Shown piece after piece: positions 43,178-53,800 of a stretch of 64,000 bases of DNA. The translations under genes were made by a program, and so were the position numbers. Under the pieces are notes generated by a model. That model searched no databases, had not been told where the DNA came from, and was given only the letters and a program-made list of their open reading frames with translations. How positions within the stretch are numbered: the stretch's first letter is position 1; each line of letters begins with the position of its first letter. The DNA comes from Parasedimentitalea maritima (GTDB taxonomy: Bacteria > Pseudomonadota > Alphaproteobacteria > Rhodobacterales > Rhodobacteraceae): NCBI RefSeq assembly GCF_005771405.1, contig NZ_VAUA01000006.1:255678-319677 (forward strand). Direction: 5' to 3'.

Positions 43178-44259
43178 CACGCCACCTCCGATTTGCGCAA
43201 CGTCACGCGGTAATTTGTCAACAGGTCCAGCGCCAACAGAAAGAACAAGAGCATGCCTTGGAACACTTGGATAGCAGCTGACGGCAGCCCCAGATTGGAC
43301 TGGGCAATATCGCCACCAATATAGGTCAGCGCCATCAGCCCGCCTGCCAACATGATGCCAATGGGATGCAACCGGCCCAGAAAGGCTACGATGATTGCGG
43401 TAAAGCCATAGCCTGCATTAAAGTCGATGCTGATTTGTCCCGCGGGTCCTGAAACCTCGAACAATCCAGCCAATCCAGCCAATGCGCCGGACATACCCAG
43501 GCATAGCAAGATCAATCGCGAGGGATTGACGCCGGCAAACCGTGCTGCACGGGGGGCTTCACCCGTCAGGCGGATGTGAAAACCCAGCATGTGTCGGTTC
43601 AACAGTACATAGGCAAAGATCACTGCAATCAGCGCTGCAACGACACCCCAGTGCATACCTGACCCAGCAATCAGGTCGGCGTTAAATGCGCTGGGATAGT
43701 CTTGCAGGTTGCGTGATCCGGGAAAGCCAAATCCTTCGGGGTTTTTCAGGAACCGCAGTGATGCAGAGGCCAACAGTTGCTCTGCAACATAGACCAGCAT
43801 CAGTGACACCAGAATTTCATTGGTGCCAAAGCGGACCTTCAGAACCGCCGGGATCATCGCCCAGGCCCATCCGCCAAGCGCTCCGCCCATAACCATCAGC
43901 GGAAAGATGTACCAAGCTTCATAAGGGTAGAAGGCCAGTCCGACGGAGGCCCCAACAATGGCGCCAATGATGTATTGCCCTTCGGCCCCGATGTTCCAGA
44001 TTCCGGCCTTGAAGCCCAGGCTCAAACCAATGGCAATCAGCACTAAGGGCGCACCTTTGACTAGCAGCTGTGGGCGATAATAAAAGGCAAACTCGCCAAA
44101 CAGCGGATCCCAAAAAATGGTCCGGATGGCTTCAACCGGAGGCTTACCCAACATTGCGAACAGCAGCCCGCCAAACACCATGGTTGCCAGCACCGCCACC
44201 AGCGGGGTTGCCAGCGACCAGGCCCGCGACGGCTGTGGCCTTTTCTCTAGGCTGATCAT
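43177..44259 (-). CDS. ABC transporter permease (nucleoside/purine, BMP-associated)
   Basis: 360 residues with about nine hydrophobic segments. Family blocks: LIAIGLSLGFKAGIWNIGAE, FGTNEILVSLMLVYVAEQLL and FHIRLTGEAPRAARFAGVNP, the cytoplasmic loop contacting the ATPase. It pairs with the permease at 41961-42881 and lies 66 bases after the ATPase gene. Confidence 0.93.
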   Translation of the reverse strand: MISLEKRPQPSRAWSLATPLVAVLATMVFGGLLFAMLGKPPVEAIRTIFWDPLFGEFAFYYRPQLLVKGAPLVLIAIGLSLGFKAGIWNIGAEGQYIIGAIVGASVGLAFYPYEAWYIFPLMVMGGALGGWAWAMIPAVLKVRFGTNEILVSLMLVYVAEQLLASASLRFLKNPEGFGFPGSRNLQDYPSAFNADLIAGSGMHWGVVAALIAVIFAYVLLNRHMLGFHIRLTGEAPRAARFAGVNPSRLILLCLGMSGALAGLAGLFEVSGPAGQISIDFNAGYGFTAIIVAFLGRLHPIGIMLAGGLMALTYIGGDIAQSNLGLPSAAIQVFQGMLLFFLLALDLLTNYRVTLRKSEVA

Positions 44260-44325
44260 TGTGCTGCCCCTTGCTTCTTTTTGTTGTAAATACTCACGTC
44301 GAAGGTGAATTTTTTGAGTTTGAGG

Positions 44326-45843
44326 TCAATCATGTGCGACCTCCATTCCGTGGGCGCCACCCAACATCAGACCAATTTCGTCTACGGTCAGCCCGGCCGC
44401 TGGGCGCGGTGCGCTTAGGCGACCTTCGTTCAGCGCGGCAAAACTGTCCGAGATTTCCATCAGCTCATCCAGATCCTGACTGATACAGATCACCGCCGCG
44501 CCTTTGGCAGCCAGATCCAGCAAGGATTGCCGGATGTCAGCTGCTGCTGCGGCGTCTACACCCCAGGTGGGCTGGTTTACTACCAGCACGTCGGGGTCTT
44601 GTAGCACTTCGCGGCCAATCACGAACTTTTGCAAGTTGCCGCCTGACAGGGATCGCGCTGCATTTTCTGGCCCAGGGGTGCGCACGTCAAAGGACTTGAT
44701 CACCGTTTCGGCGAATTCCTTGGCTGCGCCCCAGTTTAGAAAACCATTGGTCTCCAAGTTCTGACGGACGGAGCCGGTTAGCATGGCGTTTTCCGTCAAG
44801 CTCATGTCTGGCGCAGCCGCATGGCCCAATCGTTCCTCGGGGGCAGCAAGCACACCCAGACGGCGTCGGGCTACCGGGCCCAATTGACCAATGGCTTCAC
44901 CATTCAGCTTGACGGCGTCCGCTTCAGTGACTGTTTCACCGGACAATACGCTCAGTAATTCGTCCTGGCCGTTGCCAGCCACGCCGCCAATACCCAGCAC
45001 TTCGCCTTTGCGCACTGTTAGGTGCACGTTTTTCAACGCTGTGCCAAAGGCCGAGGGGGAGGGAACCGAAAGGCCCGACACATCCATTGCCGCAGAACCA
45101 AATTCGCGACCCGACCGTTCTGGAGTGTGCAGGGTCGAACCAACCATCAGCTCCGCCATGTCGCGCGCCGAAGTCTCGGCCGGTGTACATTCACCGACGT
45201 TTTTACCCAGTCGTAGAATGGTGGCGTGATCACACAGGGTGCGGATCTCTTCCAGCTTGTGGCTGATGTACAAGATTGAGGTGCCTTCAGACCGCAATTT
45301 CTGCAGCGTCTGGAACAAGATCTCGACCTCTTGCGGTGTCAGCACTGATGTAGGTTCATCCATGATCAGCAGCTTGGGATCTTGCAGCAGGCAGCGAATG
45401 ATCTCGACCCGTTGGCGCTCGCCAGCCGACAGATCGCCAACTGTGCGGTAGGGGTCCAGAGGCAGACCATAGGCCTCAGAGACTTCGCGGATACGGGTGG
45501 CCAGATCCTTCATCGGCGGCGGGTTTTCCATGCCAAGCGCAATGTTTTCAGCCACATTAAGGGCGTCGAACAGTGAAAAGTGCTGGAACACCATAGCAAT
45601 GCCATCAGCACGCGCCGCGCGGGGTTCAGGGGGGGCATAGGGTTGGCCCCGCAACAGCATCTGGCCGCTGTCAGGTTTCACCAATCCATAAATCATTTTC
45701 ACTAGTGTGGATTTACCGGCCCCGTTTTCCCCCAACAGCGCGTGGACTTCGCCCTCGCCGATGTCGAAAGTCACAGTGTCGTTGGCCACCACTCCGGGGT
45801 AGGCCTTGGTCAGCCCTTGTAGGCTCAGCAATGGAACAGTCAC
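44326..45843 (-). CDS. ABC transporter with two ATP-binding domains (sugar/nucleoside type)
   Basis: 505 residues from GTG 45843, in a 4-base GTGA overlap with xdhC. ABC 1 has LLGENGAGKSTLVKMIYGLV and LSAGERQRVEIIRCLLQDPK with LLIMDEPTSVL. ABC 2 has a degenerate Walker A (GGVAGNGQDELLSVLSGE) and LSGGNLQKFVIGREV, the usual asymmetry of RbsA/YufO-like proteins. It powers the BMP-type importer encoded downstream. Confidence 0.94.
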   Translation of the reverse strand: MTVPLLSLQGLTKAYPGVVANDTVTFDIGEGEVHALLGENGAGKSTLVKMIYGLVKPDSGQMLLRGQPYAPPEPRAARADGIAMVFQHFSLFDALNVAENIALGMENPPPMKDLATRIREVSEAYGLPLDPYRTVGDLSAGERQRVEIIRCLLQDPKLLIMDEPTSVLTPQEVEILFQTLQKLRSEGTSILYISHKLEEIRTLCDHATILRLGKNVGECTPAETSARDMAELMVGSTLHTPERSGREFGSAAMDVSGLSVPSPSAFGTALKNVHLTVRKGEVLGIGGVAGNGQDELLSVLSGETVTEADAVKLNGEAIGQLGPVARRRLGVLAAPEERLGHAAAPDMSLTENAMLTGSVRQNLETNGFLNWGAAKEFAETVIKSFDVRTPGPENAARSLSGGNLQKFVIGREVLQDPDVLVVNQPTWGVDAAAAADIRQSLLDLAAKGAAVICISQDLDELMEISDSFAALNEGRLSAPRPAAGLTVDEIGLMLGGAHGMEVAHD

Positions 45844-46775
45844 GCGCGTCTATCCTTCTTTAACTCTTCCTTTGCGCCTGCGCGCAGAATTTCCCCTGCA
45901 ACGCCGACCGCAATCATCTGCGGATGTTTGCCCAGGGACGGATCGCCAATGGGGCAAGTGATCCGGGCGATATGCCCGGCGCTGTGTCCCAACCCACCCA
46001 GCCGGGAGCGAAATCGCGCCCATTTGGTGGCTGAGCCGATGAGACCAGCAAAAGAAAATTCATGCTTCAACAAGGCGTGGCATAGCGCCAGATCGAGTGT
46101 GTGGGAATAGGTCAGCACCAAATGTTGTGCATTTTCAGGCGCGTGTGGAACCAAAAGCGTCGGGTCAGAGGCCGGAACAGCTGTTACGCCGTCTGCAATG
46201 TTCTCCGGAAAACGATCAGGTGCGGTGTCCACCCAGGTGATGTCCAAGTCTGGCAGGGGGGACAGCACATCAACTAGGGCACGACCCACGTGTCCGGCGC
46301 CCCAGATCCACAAAGGTGTGTCAGGCTTGTGCACGGGTTCAATCATCCAACCATCGATCAGCTGCGGGACGGGGCGCTGGCCTTGATTGCGCAGTTTTGT
46401 CAACACGCGTGTGACGGACATCGGCACTGGGGCAGGGTCCGCTGGTCGGGCGATGAGTTCGTCGTCCAGTGCTGCCACTGTCGCTGCATCGTAGACTTCG
46501 CTCAGCAGAAAAACGACACCGCCACAGCATTGGCCTAAATCAGGGCCAAGCGCGTGTTTGCTCAGCACCCGGTCTTTGGACTGTGACCGGGCTGTCTCGG
46601 CGGCCTCATATTCCAATGTGCCGCCGCCGATGGTGCCGGACTGGCCCGAAGACCAGACCAGCATCGCCGCACCGACTTCGCGAGGGGAGGAGCCACGAAT
46701 GTCGGCGATGACAACCCGGGTGACACGCCCATGGGCGGTCACCGCGGATTTCAGACCCTGTAGGTCAAGCCCCAT
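45840..46775 (-). CDS. xdhC: Xanthine dehydrogenase accessory protein XdhC
   Basis: 311 residues from ATG 46775, with GGAGGG upstream, overlapping xdhB by 11 bases. The N-terminal XdhC/CoxI region has VVIADIRGSSPREVGAAMLV and GTIGGGTLEYEAAE; a Rossmann part follows at PLWIWGAGHVGRALVDVLSP and the C-terminal FAGLIGSATKWARFRSRL. XdhC binds and sulfurates the molybdenum cofactor and inserts it into XdhB. It is needed for active xanthine dehydrogenase. Confidence 0.95.
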   Translation of the reverse strand: MGLDLQGLKSAVTAHGRVTRVVIADIRGSSPREVGAAMLVWSSGQSGTIGGGTLEYEAAETARSQSKDRVLSKHALGPDLGQCCGGVVFLLSEVYDAATVAALDDELIARPADPAPVPMSVTRVLTKLRNQGQRPVPQLIDGWMIEPVHKPDTPLWIWGAGHVGRALVDVLSPLPDLDITWVDTAPDRFPENIADGVTAVPASDPTLLVPHAPENAQHLVLTYSHTLDLALCHALLKHEFSFAGLIGSATKWARFRSRLGGLGHSAGHIARITCPIGDPSLGKHPQMIAVGVAGEILRAGAKEELKKDRRA

Positions 46776-49083
46776 CACGGACCCTCCGGATCGTGGTATA
46801 GACCTGTTCAGCCGTGGCGGGCGCATCCAGCGCCGGATAGGCATCGCCAAAAGCCGATACCGCATCGCTGAGCGCCAGGAAGGTCGAGATGCCTAGGTTA
46901 AACGGCGGTTCGCCCACTGCTTTGGACCGATAGATCGTGTCCTCGGGGTTGCGGCCATCCCAAAGGTCAACGTTGAATACATCGGGGCGGTCGGAACAGG
47001 CGGGGATTTTATAGGTCGACGGGGCATGGGTGCGCAGGCTGCCTTTGTCATCCCAGACCAGTTCCTCGGTTGTCAGCCAGCCCGAGCCCTGTACATAGGC
47101 ACCTTCGACTTGACCGATGTCCAGATCTGGGTTCAACGAGGCCCCGGCGTCATGCAGGATATCGGTGCGTAGGATGCGGTTTTCGCCGGTCAGCTGGTCC
47201 ACCACCACTTCGGTTATGGCCGCGCCGTAGGAGAAGTATAAGAATGGACGACCCTGACCCTTGATCCGGTCCCATTTGACTTTGGGGGTTTTGTAGAACC
47301 CGGTTGCCGACAGGCTGATCCGGCCTTGGTAACACTGCGAAGCTGCGTCCTCAAAAGTCATCACATCATCGCCGATGATGACCTGACCATCTTCGAACTT
47401 CACAGCTTTGGCATCACACTGGTGGCGCTCGGCCAAAAACTCGGCCATGCGGTCGCGGATGGTGTCACAGGCGGCTTTGACCGCCATGCCGTTCAGATCC
47501 GACCCGGACGAGGCCGCAGTGGCCGAGGTGTTGGGCACTTTGGCAGTGTCGGTGGCGGTGATCTTGATCACATCCATGCCAACGCCAAAGCGGGAGGCGG
47601 CAACCTGAGCGACCTTTTGGAACAGACCCTGACCCATTTCGGTGCCGCCGTGGTTCAGGTGGACCGAGCCATCCTGATAGACATGCACCAGCGCACCCGC
47701 CTGGTTCAGGTGAGTAAGGGTGAAGGAAATGCCAAACTTGACCGGCGAGAAAGCAATACCGCGCTTGAGCCGGGTTTGACCCTTGTTCCACTCGGCAATC
47801 TCAGCCTTGCGGGCGGCATAGTCCGAGGTCTCTAACAGCTTGTCGGTCATGCCGTGCAGCTCAAAATCGGTGACTTCCATGCCATAGGGCGTGGTGTTGT
47901 CAGCCCGCACCCGGTTGTTGGGCGCATCATAGTAGTTGCGTTTGCGCAGCTCGACCGGATCTAGTCCCAGATCATGGGCAATGTGATCCATCACGCGCTC
48001 TATCCCAACCATCCCCTGTGGGCCGCCAAATCCGCGATAGGCGGTGGCGCTTTGGGTGTTGGTTTTCAAGCGGTGGCTTTCAATGCGAATGGCCGGGATG
48101 GCATAGGCGTTGTCGGCGTGCAGCATGGCGCGGTCGGCCACGGGCAGTGACAGATCCTGAGCCCAGCCGCAGCGGGTCATGTGATGGAATTCGACCCCCA
48201 GCAGCTGGCCGTCATTATCAAAACCAGCGCGGTAGGTGATGCGGAACTCGTGCCGTTTGCCGGTGATGATCATGTCATCATCGCGGTCATAGCGCATCTT
48301 GCAGGGCTTGCCGGTTTGGCGCGCAGCAATCGCACAGGATACGGCCAGTGCGTTGCCCTGGCTTTCCTTGCCGCCAAAGCCACCACCCATACGGCGGGTT
48401 TCAACCCGGACCGCATGCATTGGCAGACCAATGGCCTCGGCCACCTTGTGTTGGATTTCGGTGGGGTGCTGGGTTGAGCTGGACACCAGCATGTCGCCGC
48501 CTTCTTGTGGCAGTGCCAGCGCGGCCTGACCTTCGAGGTAAAAGTGCTCTTGGCCGCCGATTTCAAAGGTGCCTTCGACACTGCGCGGGGCGGCGTCGAT
48601 TGCGGAGGCGGGATCACCTTTGGTGTAGATGCGCGGGCCGTCTTCAAAACGACTGTTGGCAGCCATCGCCTCGTCCATGCTCAGGATCGGGGTTTCTTCG
48701 ATATAGTCGATTTTACCCTTCTTTGCGGCGGCGCGGGCCAGATTGTGGCTGGTGGCAACCACCAGAAACACTGGCTGACCAACGTGGTTGACGGTGCCAT
48801 CAGACAGCAGCGGTTCGTCGTGGATCGACGGCGAAACATCGTTGGTAAAGGGCAGGTCGTCGGCGACCAATACTGCAACCACGCCTTTGCTGGCCTTGAC
48901 CTCGGACAGGTCCATCGACTGGATCCGGCCCTTGGCGATGGGAGAGGTGCCAAAGGCCAGATGCAGGCAGTCGACGGGCATTGGGATGTCGTCGATATAA
49001 CGGGCCTTACCAGTCACATGCAGCAGCGCGGCGTCATGGGGCAGGGGCTTGGCAACGGGGCCATTGTTGCTCAGATCGTTCAT
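46765..49083 (-). CDS. xdhB: Xanthine dehydrogenase, molybdopterin-binding subunit
   Basis: 772 residues. Substrate-pocket signatures of true xanthine dehydrogenases are present: GQEHFYLEGQAALALP (Glu of the pocket), AYRGFGGPQGM (Arg), GGTEMGQGLFQKVAQVAA and the catalytic Glu near 725 in S-K-A-V-G-E-P-P-F. It hydroxylates hypoxanthine and xanthine to urate in the cytoplasm together with XdhA. It overlaps xdhA by 4 bases. Length fits the Rhodobacter-type separate subunit. Confidence 0.96.
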   Translation of the reverse strand: MNDLSNNGPVAKPLPHDAALLHVTGKARYIDDIPMPVDCLHLAFGTSPIAKGRIQSMDLSEVKASKGVVAVLVADDLPFTNDVSPSIHDEPLLSDGTVNHVGQPVFLVVATSHNLARAAAKKGKIDYIEETPILSMDEAMAANSRFEDGPRIYTKGDPASAIDAAPRSVEGTFEIGGQEHFYLEGQAALALPQEGGDMLVSSSTQHPTEIQHKVAEAIGLPMHAVRVETRRMGGGFGGKESQGNALAVSCAIAARQTGKPCKMRYDRDDDMIITGKRHEFRITYRAGFDNDGQLLGVEFHHMTRCGWAQDLSLPVADRAMLHADNAYAIPAIRIESHRLKTNTQSATAYRGFGGPQGMVGIERVMDHIAHDLGLDPVELRKRNYYDAPNNRVRADNTTPYGMEVTDFELHGMTDKLLETSDYAARKAEIAEWNKGQTRLKRGIAFSPVKFGISFTLTHLNQAGALVHVYQDGSVHLNHGGTEMGQGLFQKVAQVAASRFGVGMDVIKITATDTAKVPNTSATAASSGSDLNGMAVKAACDTIRDRMAEFLAERHQCDAKAVKFEDGQVIIGDDVMTFEDAASQCYQGRISLSATGFYKTPKVKWDRIKGQGRPFLYFSYGAAITEVVVDQLTGENRILRTDILHDAGASLNPDLDIGQVEGAYVQGSGWLTTEELVWDDKGSLRTHAPSTYKIPACSDRPDVFNVDLWDGRNPEDTIYRSKAVGEPPFNLGISTFLALSDAVSAFGDAYPALDAPATAEQVYTTIRRVRDGA

Positions 49084-50450
49084 AGCGCCACCTCCAGAAC
49101 CGAGGTTGTTTCGCCGTTCATCTCGGCAAAGTAGCGGGCCAGCAGGTTGCTGGCGCTTTGCAGGCGGTAGTCAGCCGAGGCGCGCATGTCGGTCAAAGGA
49201 GTGTAATCCTTGCCAAACTCTGTCATGGCGTTTGCAATGGTTTCTTCGGACCAGGGCTGTCCGATCAGGGCGTTTTCAACATGGGTGGCCCGATGTGGCG
49301 TGCCGGCCATACCGCCAAAGGCAATACGGGCAGAGGCGACGGTGCCGTTGTCCACGGTCACGTTAAAGGCACCAAGCACGGCCGAGATGTCCTGATCAAA
49401 CCGCTTGGAGATCTTGTAGACGCGCAGGGTGTCGTCCTGACGGGGGAAGCTGACAGCCTCGACAAATTCGCCAGCTTGGCGGTCTTGCTTGCCGTATTCG
49501 ACAAAGAAGTCTTCGAGGGCGATGTCGCGGCGGCTGTCACCCTTGCGCAGGTGCAGTGTGGCACCTAGGGCAATCAACGCTGGCGGGTTGTCCCCGATGG
49601 GTGAGCCATTGGCGATGTTGCCACCAACCGTGGCGGCGTTGCGCACCGGCATAGAGGCATAGCGACGGATCATTTCGCCATAAGACGGGTGCAGGGGCTC
49701 CAGAACGTCACGCATAGCGTTCATATCGACCATGGCGCCCAAACGGACGTGGGTGCCAGTGACCTTGACCTGTTTCAGGTCTGCACAGCCTTCGAGGAAG
49801 ATCACAGGATCCAGCTGGCGCATGCCCTTGGTGACCCACAGGCCAACATCGGTGGCACCCGCGACCAGAACTGCATCTGGGTTGTCGGCATAGACCTTGG
49901 CCAGCTCATCGGATGAGCGCGGTGAAAATTCACCGGCGTCGGCTAGGGCTGGCAGTTCGGTGCCTTCTTTCTTGATCCAAACGGGAACCGGCTGTTCCTC
50001 AACCGCTTCGGCGGCGCGTATAATTGGGGCGTAGCCAGTGCAGCGGCACAGGTTGCCGGCCAGTTGGTCGTCGTGATCGGTGGCGCCGTTCTTGTGGGCG
50101 GTGACCATCGACATCACAAAGCCCGGCGTGCAAAAACCGCACTGTGAGCCATGATGGGTGATCATTTCCTGCTGCACCGGGTGTAATTCCCCGGTCTCAC
50201 TGGCAACACCTTCGACAGTGCGCACGGATTTTCCGTTAAGCTGTGGCAGGAATAGAATGCAGGAGTTGAGGGACTTGGAGCCGTTGGGATCCGTCACCAT
50301 AACTGTACAGGCGCCGCAATCGCCTTCGTTGCAGCCTTCTTTGGTTCCTGTAAGGTGGCGCTCTTCTCGAAGCCAATCCAACAGCGTCACTGTCGGCTCT
50401 GCGTCCGGCAGCGTTACCTCCTCACCGTTTAAGTGAAAGGTGATTGTCAT
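49080..50450 (-). CDS. xdhA: Xanthine dehydrogenase, FeS/FAD subunit
   Basis: 456 residues from ATG 50450 (MTITFHLNGEEVTLP). Ligands of two [2Fe-2S] clusters are visible: C40, C45, C48 and C64, then C104, C107, C135 and C137. The FAD domain follows from about 190, with DAVLVAGATDVGLWVTKGMR and MPVRNAATVGGNIANGSPIG. It passes electrons from the Mo site to NAD. As first gene of an eight-gene operon it ties purine oxidation to the importer downstream. Confidence 0.95.
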   Translation of the reverse strand: MTITFHLNGEEVTLPDAEPTVTLLDWLREERHLTGTKEGCNEGDCGACTVMVTDPNGSKSLNSCILFLPQLNGKSVRTVEGVASETGELHPVQQEMITHHGSQCGFCTPGFVMSMVTAHKNGATDHDDQLAGNLCRCTGYAPIIRAAEAVEEQPVPVWIKKEGTELPALADAGEFSPRSSDELAKVYADNPDAVLVAGATDVGLWVTKGMRQLDPVIFLEGCADLKQVKVTGTHVRLGAMVDMNAMRDVLEPLHPSYGEMIRRYASMPVRNAATVGGNIANGSPIGDNPPALIALGATLHLRKGDSRRDIALEDFFVEYGKQDRQAGEFVEAVSFPRQDDTLRVYKISKRFDQDISAVLGAFNVTVDNGTVASARIAFGGMAGTPHRATHVENALIGQPWSEETIANAMTEFGKDYTPLTDMRASADYRLQSASNLLARYFAEMNGETTSVLEVAL

Positions 50451-50805
50451 TGTTGAAACCCGTCGCGTTACATTGTTTTGCCGAATTGCCATCCTTCGAT
50501 GCGACGTAGAAGAAATGGCGGGCATTGTCGCTTGCTGTCCTTAGCGTAGAAAGCAGATCCTTAGTCTGGCAAGGAAAAGTCACTCTGCGCTGCAGTATTA
50601 CGAGGTGAATTGATGTGTCCAAAAGTCCAATTTTGGGGTTGTTCCCGTTAAATTTCATAGAGTTGAGGGATTCTCTCTTCTTAACGCTTATATAACACTT
50701 TCAACAAAAGCAGAACAATGGGCGTGGATATTCTGTCAAAATGAGGGCGAAGCGACTCGGATAATCAGCTTTCACAGGGTGTCCGCAATGGGCTAACTTG
50801 CCATT
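50451..50805. other. Divergent intergenic region, xdhA / dnaE
   Basis: 355 bp, AT-rich between about 50600 and 50740. It must contain the xdh operon promoter and probably the dnaE promoter. No purine-riboswitch-like structure, strong dyad or extra gene is recognised. Confidence 0.45.
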
Positions 50806-53800
50806 ATGACCCAATCTCCTCGATTCATTCACCTGCGCACCCACACCGAATACTCTCTGCTAGAGGGGGCGTTGCGGCTGAAAAAGCTGCCTGATTTGTG
50901 CAAGAAGCATGACATGCCCGCGATTGCGGTGACGGACAGCAACAACCTGTTCTCGGCTTTGGAGTTTTCCGTTTCAGCCAGTGGTGCTGGAGTGCAGCCG
51001 ATCATCGGCTGCCAGATGGATCTACGGTTTGCTGAACCAGCCCCAGGCGAGCGGCCCAGACCACCCGCGTCCATCGTGCTCTTGGCGCAAAACGAGTCAG
51101 GCTATGAGCATTTGATGAAGTTGAACTCCTGCCTTTACATGCGGCCGGGGAGTGAGCTGCCTTTTGTGACGCTGGAGGAATTGAACGAGAATTCCGGTGG
51201 GGTCATCTGCCTGACAGGTGGACCAAACGGGCCGGTGGGGCAGCTGTTGCAGATGGGGCAACGCCCAGCAGCACAAGAATTGATGGATCGGCTCAAGGCG
51301 ATATTCCCGGACCGGCTCTATGTAGAACTGCAACGCCATCCGGGAGAGGCTGGCCAGCCTGAGGCGGAGAAGCTGACAGAGCGCGGCCATCTTGAGATGG
51401 CCTATGCGATGGATCTTCCGTTGGTCGCGACCAATGACGTCTATTTCCCTAATACCGAGATGTACGAAGCGCATGATGCGCTGATCTGCATCGCCGAGGG
51501 CGCCTATGTTGACCAGATCGAGGGGCGGCGCAGGCTGACCGCGCAGCATTACTTCAAGAGCCAAGAGGAAATGGTCACGCTGTTTGCTGACCTGCCCGAG
51601 GCGATTGAAAATACCGTAGAAATTGCCAAACGCTGCGCCTTCAAAGCCTATTTGCGTGATCCGATTCTGCCAAAATTCGCCGATGACGAGGTGGCCGAAC
51701 TGCGCCGCATCGCCAACGTTGGTTTGCAAAAGCGTCTGGCCGTAATCCCGCATGCAGTGAGCTTGGAGGAGTATCAGGAACGGCTTGATTTTGAGTTGGG
51801 CATTATCGAAGGCATGGGATTTCCCGGGTACTTCCTGATTGTTGCCGACTTTATCGAGTGGGCCAAAGACCATGATATCCCGGTCGGGCCGGGTCGGGGC
51901 TCGGGGGCGGGGTCGTTGGTTGCCTATGCGCTGACCATCACTGACCTTGATCCGCTACGCTACTCCCTGCTGTTCGAACGCTTTTTGAACCCGGAACGGG
52001 TATCGATGCCCGACTTCGACATCGACTTTTGCATGGATCGCCGCGAAGAGGTGATTAAATACGTGCAGCAGAAATATGGCCGCGACAAGGTGGGGCAAAT
52101 CATCACCTTTGGCGCCCTGCTGTCCAAGGCGGCGGTGCGCGACATGGGGCGGGTGTTGCAGATGCCCTATGGGCAGGTGGACCGGCTGTCCAAGCTGATC
52201 CCGGTTGAAGGCGTCAAACCGATGTCCATCGTGGACAGCCTGAAGGAAGAGCCGCGTCTGCGTGAAGAGGCAAAGAATGAAGAGGTTGTGGACCGGCTGC
52301 TGAAGTATGGTATGCAGGTCGAGGGATTGTTGCGTTCGGCTGGGACCCACGCCGCGGGGGTGGTGATTGGCGACCGCCCACTGGATGCGCTGGTGCCACT
52401 GTACCGCGATCCACGTTCCGACATGCCCGCGACCCAGTTCAACATGAAATGGGTGGAGCAGGCCGGGCTGGTCAAGTTTGACTTCTTGGGTCTGAAGACC
52501 CTGACCGTGATCCAAAGCGCGGTGGATTTGATCAAGGGCGAGGGGCGTGATCTGCATATCGCCGCTGATGGCACCCAGCTGTATGATCCACCCGAAGGTG
52601 CGGTGAACGAGATCAACGCTATTCCACTGGACGATATCCCCACCTACAAGCTGTATGCTGCAGCCAAAACGGTGGCAGTGTTCCAGGTGGAATCCAGCGG
52701 CATGATGGATGCGCTAAAGCGGATGAAGCCCAACTGTATCGAGGACATCGTGGCGCTGGTGGCGCTGTATCGTCCCGGCCCTATGGAGAACATCCCGACC
52801 TATTGTGAGGTTAAGAACGGACTGAAAGAGATCACATCTGTTCACCCGTTGATTGACCACCTGCTGGCCGAAACCCAGGGCATCATCATCTATCAGGAGC
52901 AGGTGATGCAGATTGCCCAGGTGATGGCGGGTTACAGCCTTGGTGGCGCAGATCTGTTGCGCCGTGCGATGGGTAAGAAGATCAAAGAGGCGATGGACGC
53001 TGAACGTCCGAAGTTTGAAAAGGGCGCAGCGGCAAATGGCGTGCCGCCCAAAAAGGCCTCGGAAGTGTTCGACCTGTTGGAAAAATTCGCCAACTACGGG
53101 TTCAACAAATCCCACGCGGCGGCTTATGCGGTGGTGTCTTACCAGACCGGCTGGCTCAAGGCGAACCACCCGGTTGAGTTCATGGGCGGGGTCATGAACT
53201 GCGATATTCACCTGACCGATAAGCTGGCGGTGTTTTTTGAAGAGGTGAAAAAGGGGCTGGGACTGCCCTATATCCCGCCCTGCGTGAACCGCTCGGAGGC
53301 TATGTTCAACGTAATCGATGGAGCGTTGATCTACGCGCTGGGCGCGTTGAAAAACGTCGGCGTTGAGGCGATGAAGCTAGTGACCGATGCGCGTCGTGCT
53401 GATGGCGAGGATCGACCCTTTGCTACGCTGTATGATTTTGCTCGCAGGGTGGATCTGAAGAAGGTCGGCAAGCGGCCACTGGAAATGCTGGCGCGAGCCG
53501 GGGCCTTTGACCAGCTGGATCCAAATCGCCGCCGGGTGTTTGACAGTCTGGAACCCTTGGTTAGCTATTCACATGCGATCCATGAGCAGAAGAATTCAAA
53601 CCAGGTGTCTCTGTTTGGCGATGCGGGTGAGGATCTGCCCGAACCGCGTATGTCCGGCACACCGGATTGGCTGCCTGCTGAACGGTTGAGCGAAGAGTTC
53701 AAAGCGATTGGTTTCTACCTGTCTGGCCACCCGTTGGACGACTACATGCCCGCGTTGAAACGCAAAGGTGTGATGACGCTGGATGAGGTTCTGGAGAAGG

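Noticed and set aside
50451..50805. Purine riboswitch before the xdh operon
   Set aside because: I could not find the three-way-junction pattern or its conserved loops in the leader.
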